Assembly (NCBI GenBank): GCA_029976025.1
Contig: JARKNX010000049.1
Location: 1 to 52,606 of the forward strand
Direction: 5' to 3'
Length of the DNA: 52,606 nt
DNA from: Aggregatilineales bacterium
Lineage (GTDB): Bacteria > Chloroflexota > Anaerolineae > Aggregatilineales > Ch27
Shown: one piece after another, positions 1-8,199 of the stretch
Position numbering within the stretch: position 1 is the stretch's first letter
Layout of the letters: every line of letters begins with the position of its first letter
Made by a program: the position numbers and the translations under genes
Notes under the pieces: model-generated
Told to the model about the DNA's origin: nothing
The model's input: the letters and a program-made list of their open reading frames with translations, nothing else
Database searches by the model: none

Positions 1-1
1 G

Positions 2-253
2 GCAGCTGGTGAGTATATGGTGCGCAACAACCTGGCGGGCAAGGTGATGGTGGTGGGCTTCGACCTGCTGGACACGACGGTGCAGCTGGTGCAGGACGGG
101 GCGATTCAGGCCACCATCGACCAGGCGCCGGAGCGTCAGGGCTTCGAGGCCGTGAACCTGCTCGTCCGGTTCCTGCACGGCGAGACCATCTCCGACATCG
201 ATACGGGTGTGGGCATCTACACTATCGAGAATATCGGGGAAGTAGCGCCGTAA
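2..253 (+). CDS. C-terminal end of a periplasmic sugar-binding protein (partial)
   Basis: The open frame runs in from the left edge, so the start codon is outside the window. The visible 83 or so residues include a VGFDLLDTTVQLVQDG stretch followed by ATIDQAPERQGFEAVNLL, the typical last lobe of type I periplasmic binding proteins of the ribose/LacI-like superfamily (Peripla_BP_4). In these proteins this part closes over the sugar and carries the Asp/Gln ligand contacts. It is the last gene of its transcript, because a strong hairpin terminator follows 12 bases after the stop. It may be the binding component for the ATPase at 2648-4186, with the permease further left; that link is inference. 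A LacI-family repressor core cannot be excluded from the tail alone. Confidence 0.7.
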   Translation, partial: AAGEYMVRNNLAGKVMVVGFDLLDTTVQLVQDGAIQATIDQAPERQGFEAVNLLVRFLHGETISDIDTGVGIYTIENIGEVAP

Positions 254-264
254 ATGTTTCAGAG

Positions 265-299
265 GTGGGGGGGAGGCTCCGCCTTCCCCCCACGATTTT
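265..299 (+). terminator. Rho-independent terminator after the binding-protein gene
   Basis: Arms at 265-277 and 281-293 pair over 13 positions (one G-T wobble) around a 3-base loop, and a short T run at 296-299 follows. It separates the upstream transport operon from the GntR cluster. Confidence 0.8.
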
Positions 300-407
300 G
301 TGAAGGATGTGCGGTGCGTACCAGAGATGGTGCATATCGTGACTGTTGCCTCTGGCACTGCGGGGATGAAGCGAAACTGATCCGGCAGGTACTATAGACG
401 AGAACCT

Positions 408-1250
408 ATGCTTCCCGATCTGGATCATACAGGGCCTGTCCCGCTTTACCAGCAAATCCAGCAGTGGATACGTGAGCAGATTGTAGGCGGCGCCTGGCCT
501 GAACACTATAAGCTGAAATCGGAGACCGATCTGGCGGTAGAACTGGACGTGAACCGGGGGACGCTCCGGAACGCTATCTCCGGCCTGATTGATGAGGGAC
601 TCCTGGTTCGCATCCACGGCAAGGGCACTTTTGTTGCTTCCCGTACAGTGGCGCAGCCGCTTGCCGAAAATCTGATTACGTTCACCGAAGGATTCCTGGC
701 CCAGCATATACCGTTTACGACGACGGTTCTCCACCAGGCGACGGTGATACCCGACCCGGCGGTATGTTCGCTGCTGTCCCTCACCCCGCAGGAGCCGGTA
801 TTCTTCCTCAAGCGGATTCGCTATGTGAAAGCGGAGCCGCTGATCCTGCTGGAAAACTACGTCGTGTATGCGCTTTGCAAAGGTATCGAACAGACCAACT
901 TCACCAGCGAATCGTTATTCGACACGCTGGAGCATCGTTTTGGGCTGACTATTGACTGGGGACAGCGATACTTCCATGCCCAGGCGGCCACGCCCGAAGT
1001 GGCGACCGCGCTGAATATCGAAGTGGGCGATCCCATCATGTACATCAAGCAGATTGTCTACCAGCCGGATGGCTCCCCTATCGAGATGTCTAATATGTGG
1101 GTCCGGGGCAGCCACTTCCAGGTTTCGGCCATTGTGCGGCGGGGCAGCCGGCGCAGCCAGCTCAATATTGTCCGCGATACGGCGGAAGCTCATCAGACCA
1201 TCAGTACACCTGCGCAGCAGACCAGTGGAAAGGACCATACTCACTCATGA
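408..1250 (+). CDS. GntR-family regulator with UTRA ligand domain
   Basis: A 280-residue transcription factor of the HutC/FarR branch. Residues about 10-77 form the GntR winged helix-turn-helix, with the hallmark SETDLAVELDVNRGTLRNAI recognition region and the G-K-G-T-F wing. Residues about 95-240 match the UTRA effector domain, which usually binds a sugar phosphate or related metabolite. It heads the cluster encoding a sugar ATPase, ribokinase and RbsD, so it probably senses a pentose-related effector and controls these genes (inference). Its stop overlaps the next start as ATGA, showing translational coupling. No good Shine-Dalgarno precedes the ATG. A TACTAT at 390-395 could be a -10 box giving a very short leader, but no matching -35 is evident. 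Confidence 0.9.
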   Translation: MLPDLDHTGPVPLYQQIQQWIREQIVGGAWPEHYKLKSETDLAVELDVNRGTLRNAISGLIDEGLLVRIHGKGTFVASRTVAQPLAENLITFTEGFLAQHIPFTTTVLHQATVIPDPAVCSLLSLTPQEPVFFLKRIRYVKAEPLILLENYVVYALCKGIEQTNFTSESLFDTLEHRFGLTIDWGQRYFHAQAATPEVATALNIEVGDPIMYIKQIVYQPDGSPIEMSNMWVRGSHFQVSAIVRRGSRRSQLNIVRDTAEAHQTISTPAQQTSGKDHTHS

Positions 1251-2554
1251 CAGCCTACTTGCCCGGCGATGATGCGCGCGCGCGTTATATGCGTATTGAT
1301 ACCGCCGAAATCCTCAAGCGGTTCCATTTCTGTGAACGCGCCATAGTCAAGGCCCAGGCCGGCTGGCTGGCTGGCATCCCGCTGCTGGGGGCCAAAATTG
1401 CTCTGGGCAAGCATCTCTGGGAAGATTCCCTGACCGGAGATGCCCTGCGGACTCGCGTCTTTGAGCTGCGCTATCCCAGCCGCCTGCTGGAAGTCGGGAG
1501 TGACGCGCCGGTGGTGGGCCTTTTTGAGGATTCGATTCAGGCTCCGAATGCGCTGGCTTTCATGAAGGCGCTGACTGAGGTCTATAAGCCGCAGTTGCTG
1601 GGGGCTTACCGGGATTACCTCGCTATCGCCGATGCTATCGCTGACGGCCCTTCCATCCGTTTCCTGACGATGGCTGTCCGGGATAAGGAGGCACAGATTG
1701 AGGCGCTTGGACAACTGACGGGCGCCCTGGAAGCGGTCAGCAGTGAAGACAACCGCTGCGCGGCAGATGCCTGGGTTACCGCGCTCCAGCAGCGGAGCGC
1801 GCAGGTAGGCGCCCTTTCTCTGGAAGCGCCCCGTCCGGTCGGGCCATCAACCGCGCCTTCCGATTCCCCGTTCGCCATCCCTGATGTTCCGGCGCGCGAC
1901 AGCGCTTTTCACCTTTGTCGCTTCTACTGGCCGAATGTAATCGACCCCACTTTTTCGTATGGAGAAGGCGTGAACTTGCAGCTTCGCAGCGCCGTCAGCC
2001 ACCTGAATGAAGTGTGGGCTATCGAAACCGGCGGCGCGGTGCTGGCCGCTTTTGCCGACCGGCTGGACTGGGAGTTCATGGTAGATGCGGCGCGGTGGAC
2101 GTATGATGAGGCCCGCCACACTAACATGGGCTACGAGCGCCTGACGCGCTGGGGCTTTACGCCGGCGGAGCTGCCGCTGGGCACGTATATCTACGACAGC
2201 GCCAGAGGCCAGCCGCCAATTATCAGGCTGGGCTTTCTGCATTACTTCGAGACCAAGAACATCGGCAAGAAGAATGAACGGGCGGAAGCCTTCGCCTCGT
2301 ATCAGGACAGCGCGAGCCAGCACGATATGGAATTTGACTGGGCAGACGAGACTATTCATGCCCATTACGGGCGCAAATGGCTTGATGCGCTTCGGGAGCG
2401 GTATCCGGAGGAAATCCCCGACCGTCAGGCGATTCTTGAGCAGTGCGACAGGCTGGTCGATGCAGTGGTCGCGTCGGCGACTCAGGAAGATCTGGACGAC
2501 ATTCGCCTTGTGGCTACGTCTATGATTGAGAAAGCCAACCGGCAGGCCGGATAA
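1247..2554 (+). CDS. Ferritin-like-fold protein of unknown function (DUF455-like)
   Basis: A 435-residue protein. The frame is open further upstream, but the ATG at 1247 overlaps the GntR stop and is the sensible start. The C-terminal half has the pattern of a four-helix di-metal protein: Glu260 in AIETGG, Glu288/His291 in DEARH, Glu335 in FETKN and Glu368/His371 in ETIH. Two ExxH pairs plus extra Glu residues are what ferritin-like diiron proteins use. The N-terminal half (about 1-190) is helical and unassigned. I read it as a DUF455-like ferritin-like protein, but the exact family is uncertain. Its place between a GntR regulator and a sugar ABC ATPase suggests an oxidative or hydrolytic step on the transported compound; that is inference. 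No signal peptide is visible, so it is probably cytoplasmic. Confidence 0.6.
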   Translation: MTAYLPGDDARARYMRIDTAEILKRFHFCERAIVKAQAGWLAGIPLLGAKIALGKHLWEDSLTGDALRTRVFELRYPSRLLEVGSDAPVVGLFEDSIQAPNALAFMKALTEVYKPQLLGAYRDYLAIADAIADGPSIRFLTMAVRDKEAQIEALGQLTGALEAVSSEDNRCAADAWVTALQQRSAQVGALSLEAPRPVGPSTAPSDSPFAIPDVPARDSAFHLCRFYWPNVIDPTFSYGEGVNLQLRSAVSHLNEVWAIETGGAVLAAFADRLDWEFMVDAARWTYDEARHTNMGYERLTRWGFTPAELPLGTYIYDSARGQPPIIRLGFLHYFETKNIGKKNERAEAFASYQDSASQHDMEFDWADETIHAHYGRKWLDALRERYPEEIPDRQAILEQCDRLVDAVVASATQEDLDDIRLVATSMIEKANRQAG

Positions 2555-2647
2555 TGTCGTGCCTGGCGCAGCACCCGGGCGGCTTTCTGCCGGCTACACC
2601 AGGGAACGATCTGTTGTGTCAACCATGCGCGAAGGGCAGAGCATCCT

Positions 2648-4186
2648 ATGATGGCCTCAGCAACACCGATTATCGAGCTTAGCAACATCTCCAAGCAGTT
2701 TCCCGGCGTTCTGGCTCTGGATAACGTCAGCCTGTCCATCTACCCGGGGGAGGTACTGGCTGTCCTGGGGGAGAATGGGGCCGGGAAGAGCACGCTGATG
2801 AATATCCTGGCCGGCGAGTTACAGCCGGATTCCGGGACAATCGTCTTTAAGGGCAAGGAGCTGGTTATTGCCAACCCTCTGGTCGCCCAGAGTCTGGGGA
2901 TCAGCGTCGTGTATCAGGAGCTGGCCCTGTGCACTAACCTCTCCATTGCTGAGAATATCTCGCTCAGCACAACGGCGACCCGGCCGGCTCTTTCTCCGGT
3001 CAACCGCCGGGGCTTCGGTGACAGGGCCAGCCAGTTGCTGGCGCGTCTCGGGCTGGAGAATGTCAACCCCCGCCAGCTTGTGCGCCATCTGACGGTCGCC
3101 CAGCAGCAGCTTGTCGAAATCGCTAAAGCGATCTCGTTGGATGTCGAGGTGCTCATCCTCGATGAGCCGAATTCCGCCCTGACTATCGAGGAGACCGAGC
3201 ATCTGTTCACGGTCATTGATCAACTACGGGCCGAGGGCGTCGCCATCATCTATGTCTCGCATCGCCTGGAAGAGGTTGTGCGCATCGCCGATCGGATCGC
3301 CATCCTGCGCGACGGACAGTATGTCGATACGCTGGTCAACGACGGCAACATTGTGCTCGATGACCTGATCACCCGTATGGTGGGGCGTTCGGTCGCCCAG
3401 TTCTTCGGCCACAAATCGGAATCCTGGACGCAGGAGAAGGTGATCCTGGATGTCCGCCATCTCGCCAGCGGGGATGTTGTGCGTGATGTTTCGTTTGTGG
3501 TGAGGCAGGGGGAGGTGGTCGGCATCGCCGGGCTGCCGGATTCCGGCAAAGATGAGCTGGTGGAGTGTATCTTCGGCCTGCGTCCTCATGACGGGACGAT
3601 CATCATTGACGGCAAGGAAGCGGCCATTTCTTCGCCCGCCGCCGCCATTGCTTATGGGATGGCCCTGATCCCGGCGGACCGCCGCCGGGCGGGCGCGCTG
3701 CTCACTATGGCGGTCGAGGATAACATCGTAGCCTCCACGCTCAAGAAGGTCAGCCGGATGGGGGTGGTGCGGCGATCTGAGGTTCGCCGGGTCGGCGCGC
3801 AGTATGTGGAACAGCTCGATATTCGTATCTCCGGCCTCCGGCAGAAGATGGCTACTCTGAGCGGCGGCAACCAGCAAAAAGTCATTGTGGGGCGCGGTCT
3901 GGCCCTGTATCCTGAGGTGCTGCTGCTGCACGAGCCGACGCGCGGGATCGATGTCGGGGCCAAAGCGGAGATCTACACGATTGTGCATAACCTGGCCAGG
4001 ACTGGCGTCTCTATTCTGATTGTATCTTCGGAGCTGCCCGAGCTGATCAGCCAGTGCGACCGTATTCTGGCGATGTACAACGGCGTGGTGACGGGCCACT
4101 TCACGCGCACTGAGGCGACCGAAGAAGCGATTCTTGCCTGCGCCACCGGCCAGCGTGTCTTTCTGGAACAAGAGGTCAGCGCTTGA
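2648..4186 (+). CDS. Sugar ABC transporter ATPase, two-domain RbsA/MglA type
   Basis: A 512-residue duplicated ATPase of the CUT2 class. The first nucleotide-binding domain has Walker A GENGAGKST at residues 41-49, a signature-like LTVAQQQLVEIAKA and Walker B ILDEPNSALT. The second has the degenerate P-loop usual for this family (LPDSGKDELV), signature LSGGNQQK and LLLHEPTRGIDVGAK. Two deviations stand out: Asn replaces the usual Thr in LDEPTSAL, and His replaces the usual Asp in LDEPTRGID. CUT2 systems normally pair this ATPase with one permease gene directly downstream. Here a ribokinase follows instead, so the permease must be elsewhere, perhaps left of the window with the binding protein at 2-253. 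The gene starts 93 bases after the ferritin-like gene and ends 16 bases before the kinase. Confidence 0.93.
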   Translation: MMASATPIIELSNISKQFPGVLALDNVSLSIYPGEVLAVLGENGAGKSTLMNILAGELQPDSGTIVFKGKELVIANPLVAQSLGISVVYQELALCTNLSIAENISLSTTATRPALSPVNRRGFGDRASQLLARLGLENVNPRQLVRHLTVAQQQLVEIAKAISLDVEVLILDEPNSALTIEETEHLFTVIDQLRAEGVAIIYVSHRLEEVVRIADRIAILRDGQYVDTLVNDGNIVLDDLITRMVGRSVAQFFGHKSESWTQEKVILDVRHLASGDVVRDVSFVVRQGEVVGIAGLPDSGKDELVECIFGLRPHDGTIIIDGKEAAISSPAAAIAYGMALIPADRRRAGALLTMAVEDNIVASTLKKVSRMGVVRRSEVRRVGAQYVEQLDIRISGLRQKMATLSGGNQQKVIVGRGLALYPEVLLLHEPTRGIDVGAKAEIYTIVHNLARTGVSILIVSSELPELISQCDRILAMYNGVVTGHFTRTEATEEAILACATGQRVFLEQEVSA

Positions 4187-4202
4187 GGAGGAGGTACGCC
4201 TT

Positions 4203-5135
4203 ATGACCAAACCCGTTGTTACGGTTGTCGGCAGTTTTGCAGTGGGCATGACTATCCGCACGACACATACGCCGGTCTGGGGAGAAACCCTGCGCGGCTC
4301 TGATTTCGATATGGGGCCGGGGGGGAAAGGCTCCAATCAGGCTGTTGGGACAGCGCGCCTGGGTGGGGATTCCTACCTCGTGGGAATCATCGGTGAGGAT
4401 AAGCTCGCCGAGATCGCTATCGATCTTTACGCCCGGGAAGGGGTGAATACGCAGTTTCTGACCAGAACCTCGCAGTCGCCGACAGGGGTGGGCTTTATTA
4501 TCCTGAATCCCGTAGGCGATAACTTCATTATTCTGGATATGGGCGCCAATAACCTGATGGATGCCGCGTTTGTGGATACCGTCGAGGCGCAGATTGCGCG
4601 CAGCGACATCGTCATGGCCGTGCTGGAAATTCCGGTGGAGGCCGCTGCGCGGGCCATGGAGGTGGGCAAGAAGCACGGGGTGCGCACCCTGCTCAACCCG
4701 GCGCCGGCAGCCCGCCTGGATGACAGCGTCTTCCGGCACATTGATATCCTGACGCCGAACGAATCCGAGCTGCGCATCCTGATGGGCCTGTCCCCTGACG
4801 ATCCGACGCCTACGGTGGAGCTGGCGCGCGACCTGAAAGGCCGGGGGGTACAGACCATTGTGGTGACGATGGGGGGGAAAGGGTCGCTGGTGCTGACTGA
4901 TGACGGTCTGCACGAAGTGCCGCCGATCTCCGCGACCGTGGTGGATACCACCGGGGCCGGCGACGCCTTCAATTCCGGCCTGGCTATCGGCATCTCGGAA
5001 GGCAAGGACCTGATCACGGCAGTGAGGATGGGCAATTGCGCCGGTTCGTTCGCCTGCCGGACATTAGGGGTGATCCCGTCGCTACCGTACCGGGCGCAGT
5101 TGGACTCCCTGTACGATAGCGCCTTCAGCCGGTAG
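4203..5135 (+). CDS. PfkB-family carbohydrate kinase, ribokinase-like
   Basis: A 310-residue sugar kinase that would phosphorylate the imported sugar (D-ribose or a close pentose). The N-terminal PfkB signature is GPGGKGSNQ at residues 39-47. The C-terminal signature DTTGAGDAF is at 248-256, with Asp254 as the expected catalytic base and the preceding Gly residues forming the anion hole. The ATG at 4203 is chosen because GGAGGAGG lies just upstream, overlapping the end of the ATPase gene; longer in-frame starts lie inside that gene. Length matches ribokinases (about 300-310). With RbsD next, pentose mutarotation plus phosphorylation is a coherent pathway. Substrate specificity cannot be read from the sequence. 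Confidence 0.92.
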   Translation: MTKPVVTVVGSFAVGMTIRTTHTPVWGETLRGSDFDMGPGGKGSNQAVGTARLGGDSYLVGIIGEDKLAEIAIDLYAREGVNTQFLTRTSQSPTGVGFIILNPVGDNFIILDMGANNLMDAAFVDTVEAQIARSDIVMAVLEIPVEAAARAMEVGKKHGVRTLLNPAPAARLDDSVFRHIDILTPNESELRILMGLSPDDPTPTVELARDLKGRGVQTIVVTMGGKGSLVLTDDGLHEVPPISATVVDTTGAGDAFNSGLAIGISEGKDLITAVRMGNCAGSFACRTLGVIPSLPYRAQLDSLYDSAFSR

Positions 5136-5190
5136 AGTGGCCGGCTGGCGGCGGGGATTTTGTTCTTCGACCTACTAGAGGAGGAAAACA

Positions 5191-5649
5191 GTGAAAAGCG
5201 GACGTCTTCTTAACGCTGAACTCAACCATGCTATCGCATCCATGGGGCACGGTGACCTGATGATCGTATGCGATGCGGGCTTCCCCATCCCGCTGGATGT
5301 CTGGCGTGTCGATCTGGCCCTGGTGCCCGACGTGCCCGATCTGGAGACAGTGCTGACGGCTATCAGCGAGGCGTTTATCGCCGAAAAGGTTGCCTATGCG
5401 GCTGAGATGGCTACCAACAACGCGCCTCTGCTGGCCAAAGTACACCGCCTCTTCCCCGATGTCGATTACGAGACCGTGCCGCACGCCGATATCCTGGGCG
5501 GGATTGCCTCCAAAGCCAAGGTGATCGTGCGGACCGGCGCTTTCGACCCGTGGGGCAATATCCTGCTCTATTCTGGCGTCGATGTGCGGGCGTGGTTCTC
5601 CAAGCCTGGCACGATAGCCCCGGATTACTATGCCAAGAAGCTGAAGTAG
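5191..5649 (+). CDS. rbsD: RbsD/FucU family D-ribose pyranase
   Basis: A 152-residue enzyme that interconverts pyran and furan forms of ribose so that ribokinase can act. The N-terminus (MKSGRLLNAELNHAIASMGH) aligns residue for residue with E. coli RbsD, including catalytic His20, followed by the conserved CDAGFPIP. The C-terminus keeps the Y-NILLYSGV-type active-site strand. Translation starts at a GTG preceded by GAGGAGG. It is slightly longer than the 139-residue E. coli enzyme. It follows the ribokinase by 55 bases and is followed by a hairpin terminator, so the ATPase-kinase-RbsD block probably ends here. Confidence 0.92.
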   Translation: MKSGRLLNAELNHAIASMGHGDLMIVCDAGFPIPLDVWRVDLALVPDVPDLETVLTAISEAFIAEKVAYAAEMATNNAPLLAKVHRLFPDVDYETVPHADILGGIASKAKVIVRTGAFDPWGNILLYSGVDVRAWFSKPGTIAPDYYAKKLK

Positions 5650-5656
5650 CGCGTTG

Positions 5657-5691
5657 TGGCGGCGCGCCCGGCGTGCCGCCAGTCCGATTTT
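5657..5691 (+). terminator. Hairpin terminator after rbsD
   Basis: Arms 5657-5666 and 5672-5681 form a 10-bp GC-rich stem (one wobble) with a 5-base loop. A short TTTT at 5688-5691 follows a few bases later. It is weaker than the other terminators here because of the spacing to the T run, so partial read-through into the next gene is likely. Confidence 0.55.
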
Positions 5692-5734
5692 AGCGAACGA
5701 CAGATTTTCCAGAATTCAGGTGAAAGCAGATATT

Positions 5735-6916
5735 ATGTCAGAGCAACCTAAAATGACTCCCCGTCAACGTGTACTCACCGCTTTTTCTCACCAGACGCCG
5801 GATCGCGTGCCGGTTGATTTCCTGGCCACGAATGAAATATGGGACAGGCTGATCGCGCACTTCTCGATAGATGGCACCAGTGTGTCGCCTTCGCCGTACT
5901 TTGAAGTGGAGCGCGAAGCCCTGCTGCGGCGTCTGGAAGTCGATTTTCGGGTGCTCTCTTACGACATGTTCTGCGCCCCGCCGGAGTCGGCACTGGAGCG
6001 GGGAGCGCATATCGAGTGGTGGAATGTCCTCAGCCGCTCGACTCCCAACCGGATGTGGCGGCAGGTGCTTCCAGATGGCAGCTTCAAGGATATCTTCGGC
6101 AGGCACACGCGCTTCCAGCAGGTTGAGACCGGGGCCTATGAAGAAAGCGCCAGTTACCCGCTGGCGGCTGCCCAGAGCGTGGACGATCTCCGCGCCCACC
6201 CCTGGCCGGAGCCGGACTGGTGGGACTTCTCGCCGATACCCGCCATCATGGAGCAGCTTGATCAGGTCGAGCCATATCACTTCCGTTTCCGCATCGGCTC
6301 TGTATTCGAGGTCGCCTGGCAACTGCGCGGCATGCAGCAGTTCCTGATGGACCTGGTCATGCAGCCGGAAATCCCCCATTACATTATGGAGCGTCTGACC
6401 GATCTGTATGTGGAGAATCTCCGGCAGGTGCTGAAGATTGCAGGCGACCGGCTGGATATGCTGTATTTCTACGACGATGTGGCGACGCAGAAGTCGCTCC
6501 TGGTCTCGAAAGAGATGTGGGGCGAGTTTATCCGGCCCTGCCACGCGCGGATTATTGGGATGGCCAGAGAGTACGGCCTGCCGGTGATGTATCACAGCGA
6601 CGGGGCCATGCGCGCCCTGCTGCCGGACCTGATTGAGCTGGGAGTCAATGTCCTGAACCCGATTCAGGCGGACGCTGCCGGCATGGAGCCAGAAGGGCTG
6701 AAGGCTGATTTTGGCGACCGGTTGAGCTTCCACGGGGGGATAGACATTATCAAGACCCTGCCGCACGGGACCGTTGAAGAGGTCCAGAATGAGGTGCGCG
6801 AGCGCATCCGCGTGCTGGGCGCCGGCGGCGGATACGCCCTGGCCAGCTCGCATCACATTCAGTCCGACACGCCGGTGGAGAATGTCCTGGCGATGTACGA
6901 TCTGGCGCTGCGCTGA
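5735..6916 (+). CDS. Uroporphyrinogen decarboxylase-like (URO-D/MtaA superfamily) protein
   Basis: A 393-residue TIM-barrel protein of the URO-D superfamily. Supporting features are the N-terminal TPRQRVLTAFSHQTPDRVPVDF, the YFYDDVATQKSLLVSKEMW region, MYHSDGAMRALLPDLIELGVNVLNPIQ and FHGGIDIIKTLPHGT near the C-terminus. Family members either decarboxylate uroporphyrinogen III or transfer methyl groups with a zinc site. The Arg-rich N-terminal loop of true HemE is not obvious, and no heme genes are nearby. An unassigned methyltransferase or decarboxylase acting in the sugar cluster is therefore more likely than HemE. Start at 5735 gives MSEQPKMTPRQR; ATG 5753 is an alternative. The next gene is convergent. 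Confidence 0.82.
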   Translation: MSEQPKMTPRQRVLTAFSHQTPDRVPVDFLATNEIWDRLIAHFSIDGTSVSPSPYFEVEREALLRRLEVDFRVLSYDMFCAPPESALERGAHIEWWNVLSRSTPNRMWRQVLPDGSFKDIFGRHTRFQQVETGAYEESASYPLAAAQSVDDLRAHPWPEPDWWDFSPIPAIMEQLDQVEPYHFRFRIGSVFEVAWQLRGMQQFLMDLVMQPEIPHYIMERLTDLYVENLRQVLKIAGDRLDMLYFYDDVATQKSLLVSKEMWGEFIRPCHARIIGMAREYGLPVMYHSDGAMRALLPDLIELGVNVLNPIQADAAGMEPEGLKADFGDRLSFHGGIDIIKTLPHGTVEEVQNEVRERIRVLGAGGGYALASSHHIQSDTPVENVLAMYDLALR

Positions 6917-6974
6917 CAGCCGGGGGCGCCGGCAGGAGCGCGCCTCACCGGAATAACATAGCTGAATAACAAAT

Positions 6975-7002
6975 GCCCGCAGCATGACTTCTGCGGGCGT
7001 TT
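6975..7002. terminator. Bidirectional hairpin terminator between convergent genes
   Basis: Arms GCCCGCAG (6975-6982) and CTGCGGGC (6991-6998) pair perfectly with an 8-base loop. There is a short T run on the + side and AAA (TTT on the - strand) on the other. It lies between the URO-D-like gene and the convergent GH172 gene. Confidence 0.75.
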
Positions 7003-7040
7003 GTCCGTATCGTTACCCTGCTGCCGATTCCGGCGGGGCC

Positions 7041-8168
7041 TCAGTCGGGCCGGGGCAGGCGGTCGGCGACCGCCGGCAGCGCCGGGAACGGCAGGTGCGG
7101 CTCCGCCTGGTACCAGTAGGCGGTGCTGGAGTAATCATCGGAGCGGTGGTTGGCGTGGCCGTGCTCGATGGTCACACGGATCGATTTCTGGAAGCAGATC
7201 GGGTCCTCGATGTGGAAGCGGTACAGCGAAATCTTGCCGGACCAGTTTTTATCCCCGGCCAGGGTGATGCCGTGGTACGGCGCGCTGTACTCCACCGCCG
7301 GGCACCACGCCGTATTGAAATAGTCCTCTGTGCCGGTGCCGTGCAGGCTGGGCGGCCACGCCTCTCCATCAATGAAGATCATGTCATCGCCCTCACCGTA
7401 CCAGTTGAAGCACCTGAGGATCTGCTCGCCGTGGGTGCGGAAGTCCTCCATCCGCAGCGGCCAGGGGACATCGGCCGGCCAGTCCATGGCGGCACCCTGG
7501 CGCAGGTTGTGAATGTTGAGGTTGCAGCCTACGTAATGCCCCGTGCCCTGCGCCTCCAGAATCACGTAGTTGCCGCTGCCGTCCAGGTTAACCCCGCCGA
7601 ACGACCACTCCGGGTTGGTCATGCCCTCGTCTGAGATGCCGTCGCAGGGATTCTGCCGCCTCCACTGAGCGTGAAAGCGCCCCAGATCGGCGTCGATAGC
7701 CGGGTGTTCCTCGTAATTAATATAATAGTAGAATAGCACCTCTACATCGCACTGATTTTCGATCTCGATCAGGGCGCGCTCGGAAAACGGCATCGGGAAG
7801 AAGCAGTTGAACGACTTGCCATCCGCCGGACTCATCTGCAGCGGCAGCGAGACGAAGTTCCTGGTCAGAGCGTGTCCGACGCCGAAGAAATCCCCGAGCG
7901 GCACTTCCACCGAATACGCCTGCTCATTATCCCAGCGCATACGCAGCACAATTCGGCGCAGATGATGCGGTTGCTCGCAGTCGAGAGTGCACCAGATATG
8001 GTTGATACAGCCCGCGCCGGTGATGTCGGCCAGCGTCGCGGTTTGTCCCGGCTGGATGTGCAGACGGTCATCGTTGCCGCCCGTGCGATCCCAGCTTGAG
8101 ATGCGTCGGGTGCGCACGTTGCGGATGCGGGCAAGTTCGCCCAGAGGACTGCCCTTGAAAACGGCCAT
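7041..8168 (-). CDS. GH172-type glycoside hydrolase (DUF2961)
   Basis: A 375-residue protein. Start at 8168 is set by GAGGAGGAGA just upstream; a longer in-frame start exists 13 codons earlier but has no site. The sequence shows the DUF2961 signature: ISSWDRTGGNDDR near the N-terminus, ITGAGCINHIWCT, LGDFFGVGHAL, FFPMPF, and a C-terminal YGEGDDMIFIDGE followed by GTGTEDYFNTAWCP. Characterised GH172 enzymes are exo-acting on furanose glycans (difructose dianhydride, D-arabinan) and assemble as trimers of jelly rolls. There is no signal peptide, so it probably acts inside the cell on an oligosaccharide delivered by the adjacent ABC transporter. It is the last gene of the LacI-controlled - strand locus. 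Confidence 0.88.
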   Translation of the reverse strand: MAVFKGSPLGELARIRNVRTRRISSWDRTGGNDDRLHIQPGQTATLADITGAGCINHIWCTLDCEQPHHLRRIVLRMRWDNEQAYSVEVPLGDFFGVGHALTRNFVSLPLQMSPADGKSFNCFFPMPFSERALIEIENQCDVEVLFYYYINYEEHPAIDADLGRFHAQWRRQNPCDGISDEGMTNPEWSFGGVNLDGSGNYVILEAQGTGHYVGCNLNIHNLRQGAAMDWPADVPWPLRMEDFRTHGEQILRCFNWYGEGDDMIFIDGEAWPPSLHGTGTEDYFNTAWCPAVEYSAPYHGITLAGDKNWSGKISLYRFHIEDPICFQKSIRVTIEHGHANHRSDDYSSTAYWYQAEPHLPFPALPAVADRLPRPD

Positions 8169-8199
8169 TTTCTCCTCCTCACAGGATGCGCGGCCCGGC

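Noticed and set aside
1097..1246. Longer N-terminus for the ferritin-like protein
   Set aside because: It would overlap the GntR coding sequence by about 150 bases and is low-complexity. ATG 1247 overlapping the GntR stop is a normal coupled start.
3224..4336. Long - strand open frame opposite the sugar ATPase and kinase
   Set aside because: It is an antisense shadow; the + strand encodes well-defined ABC ATPase motifs.
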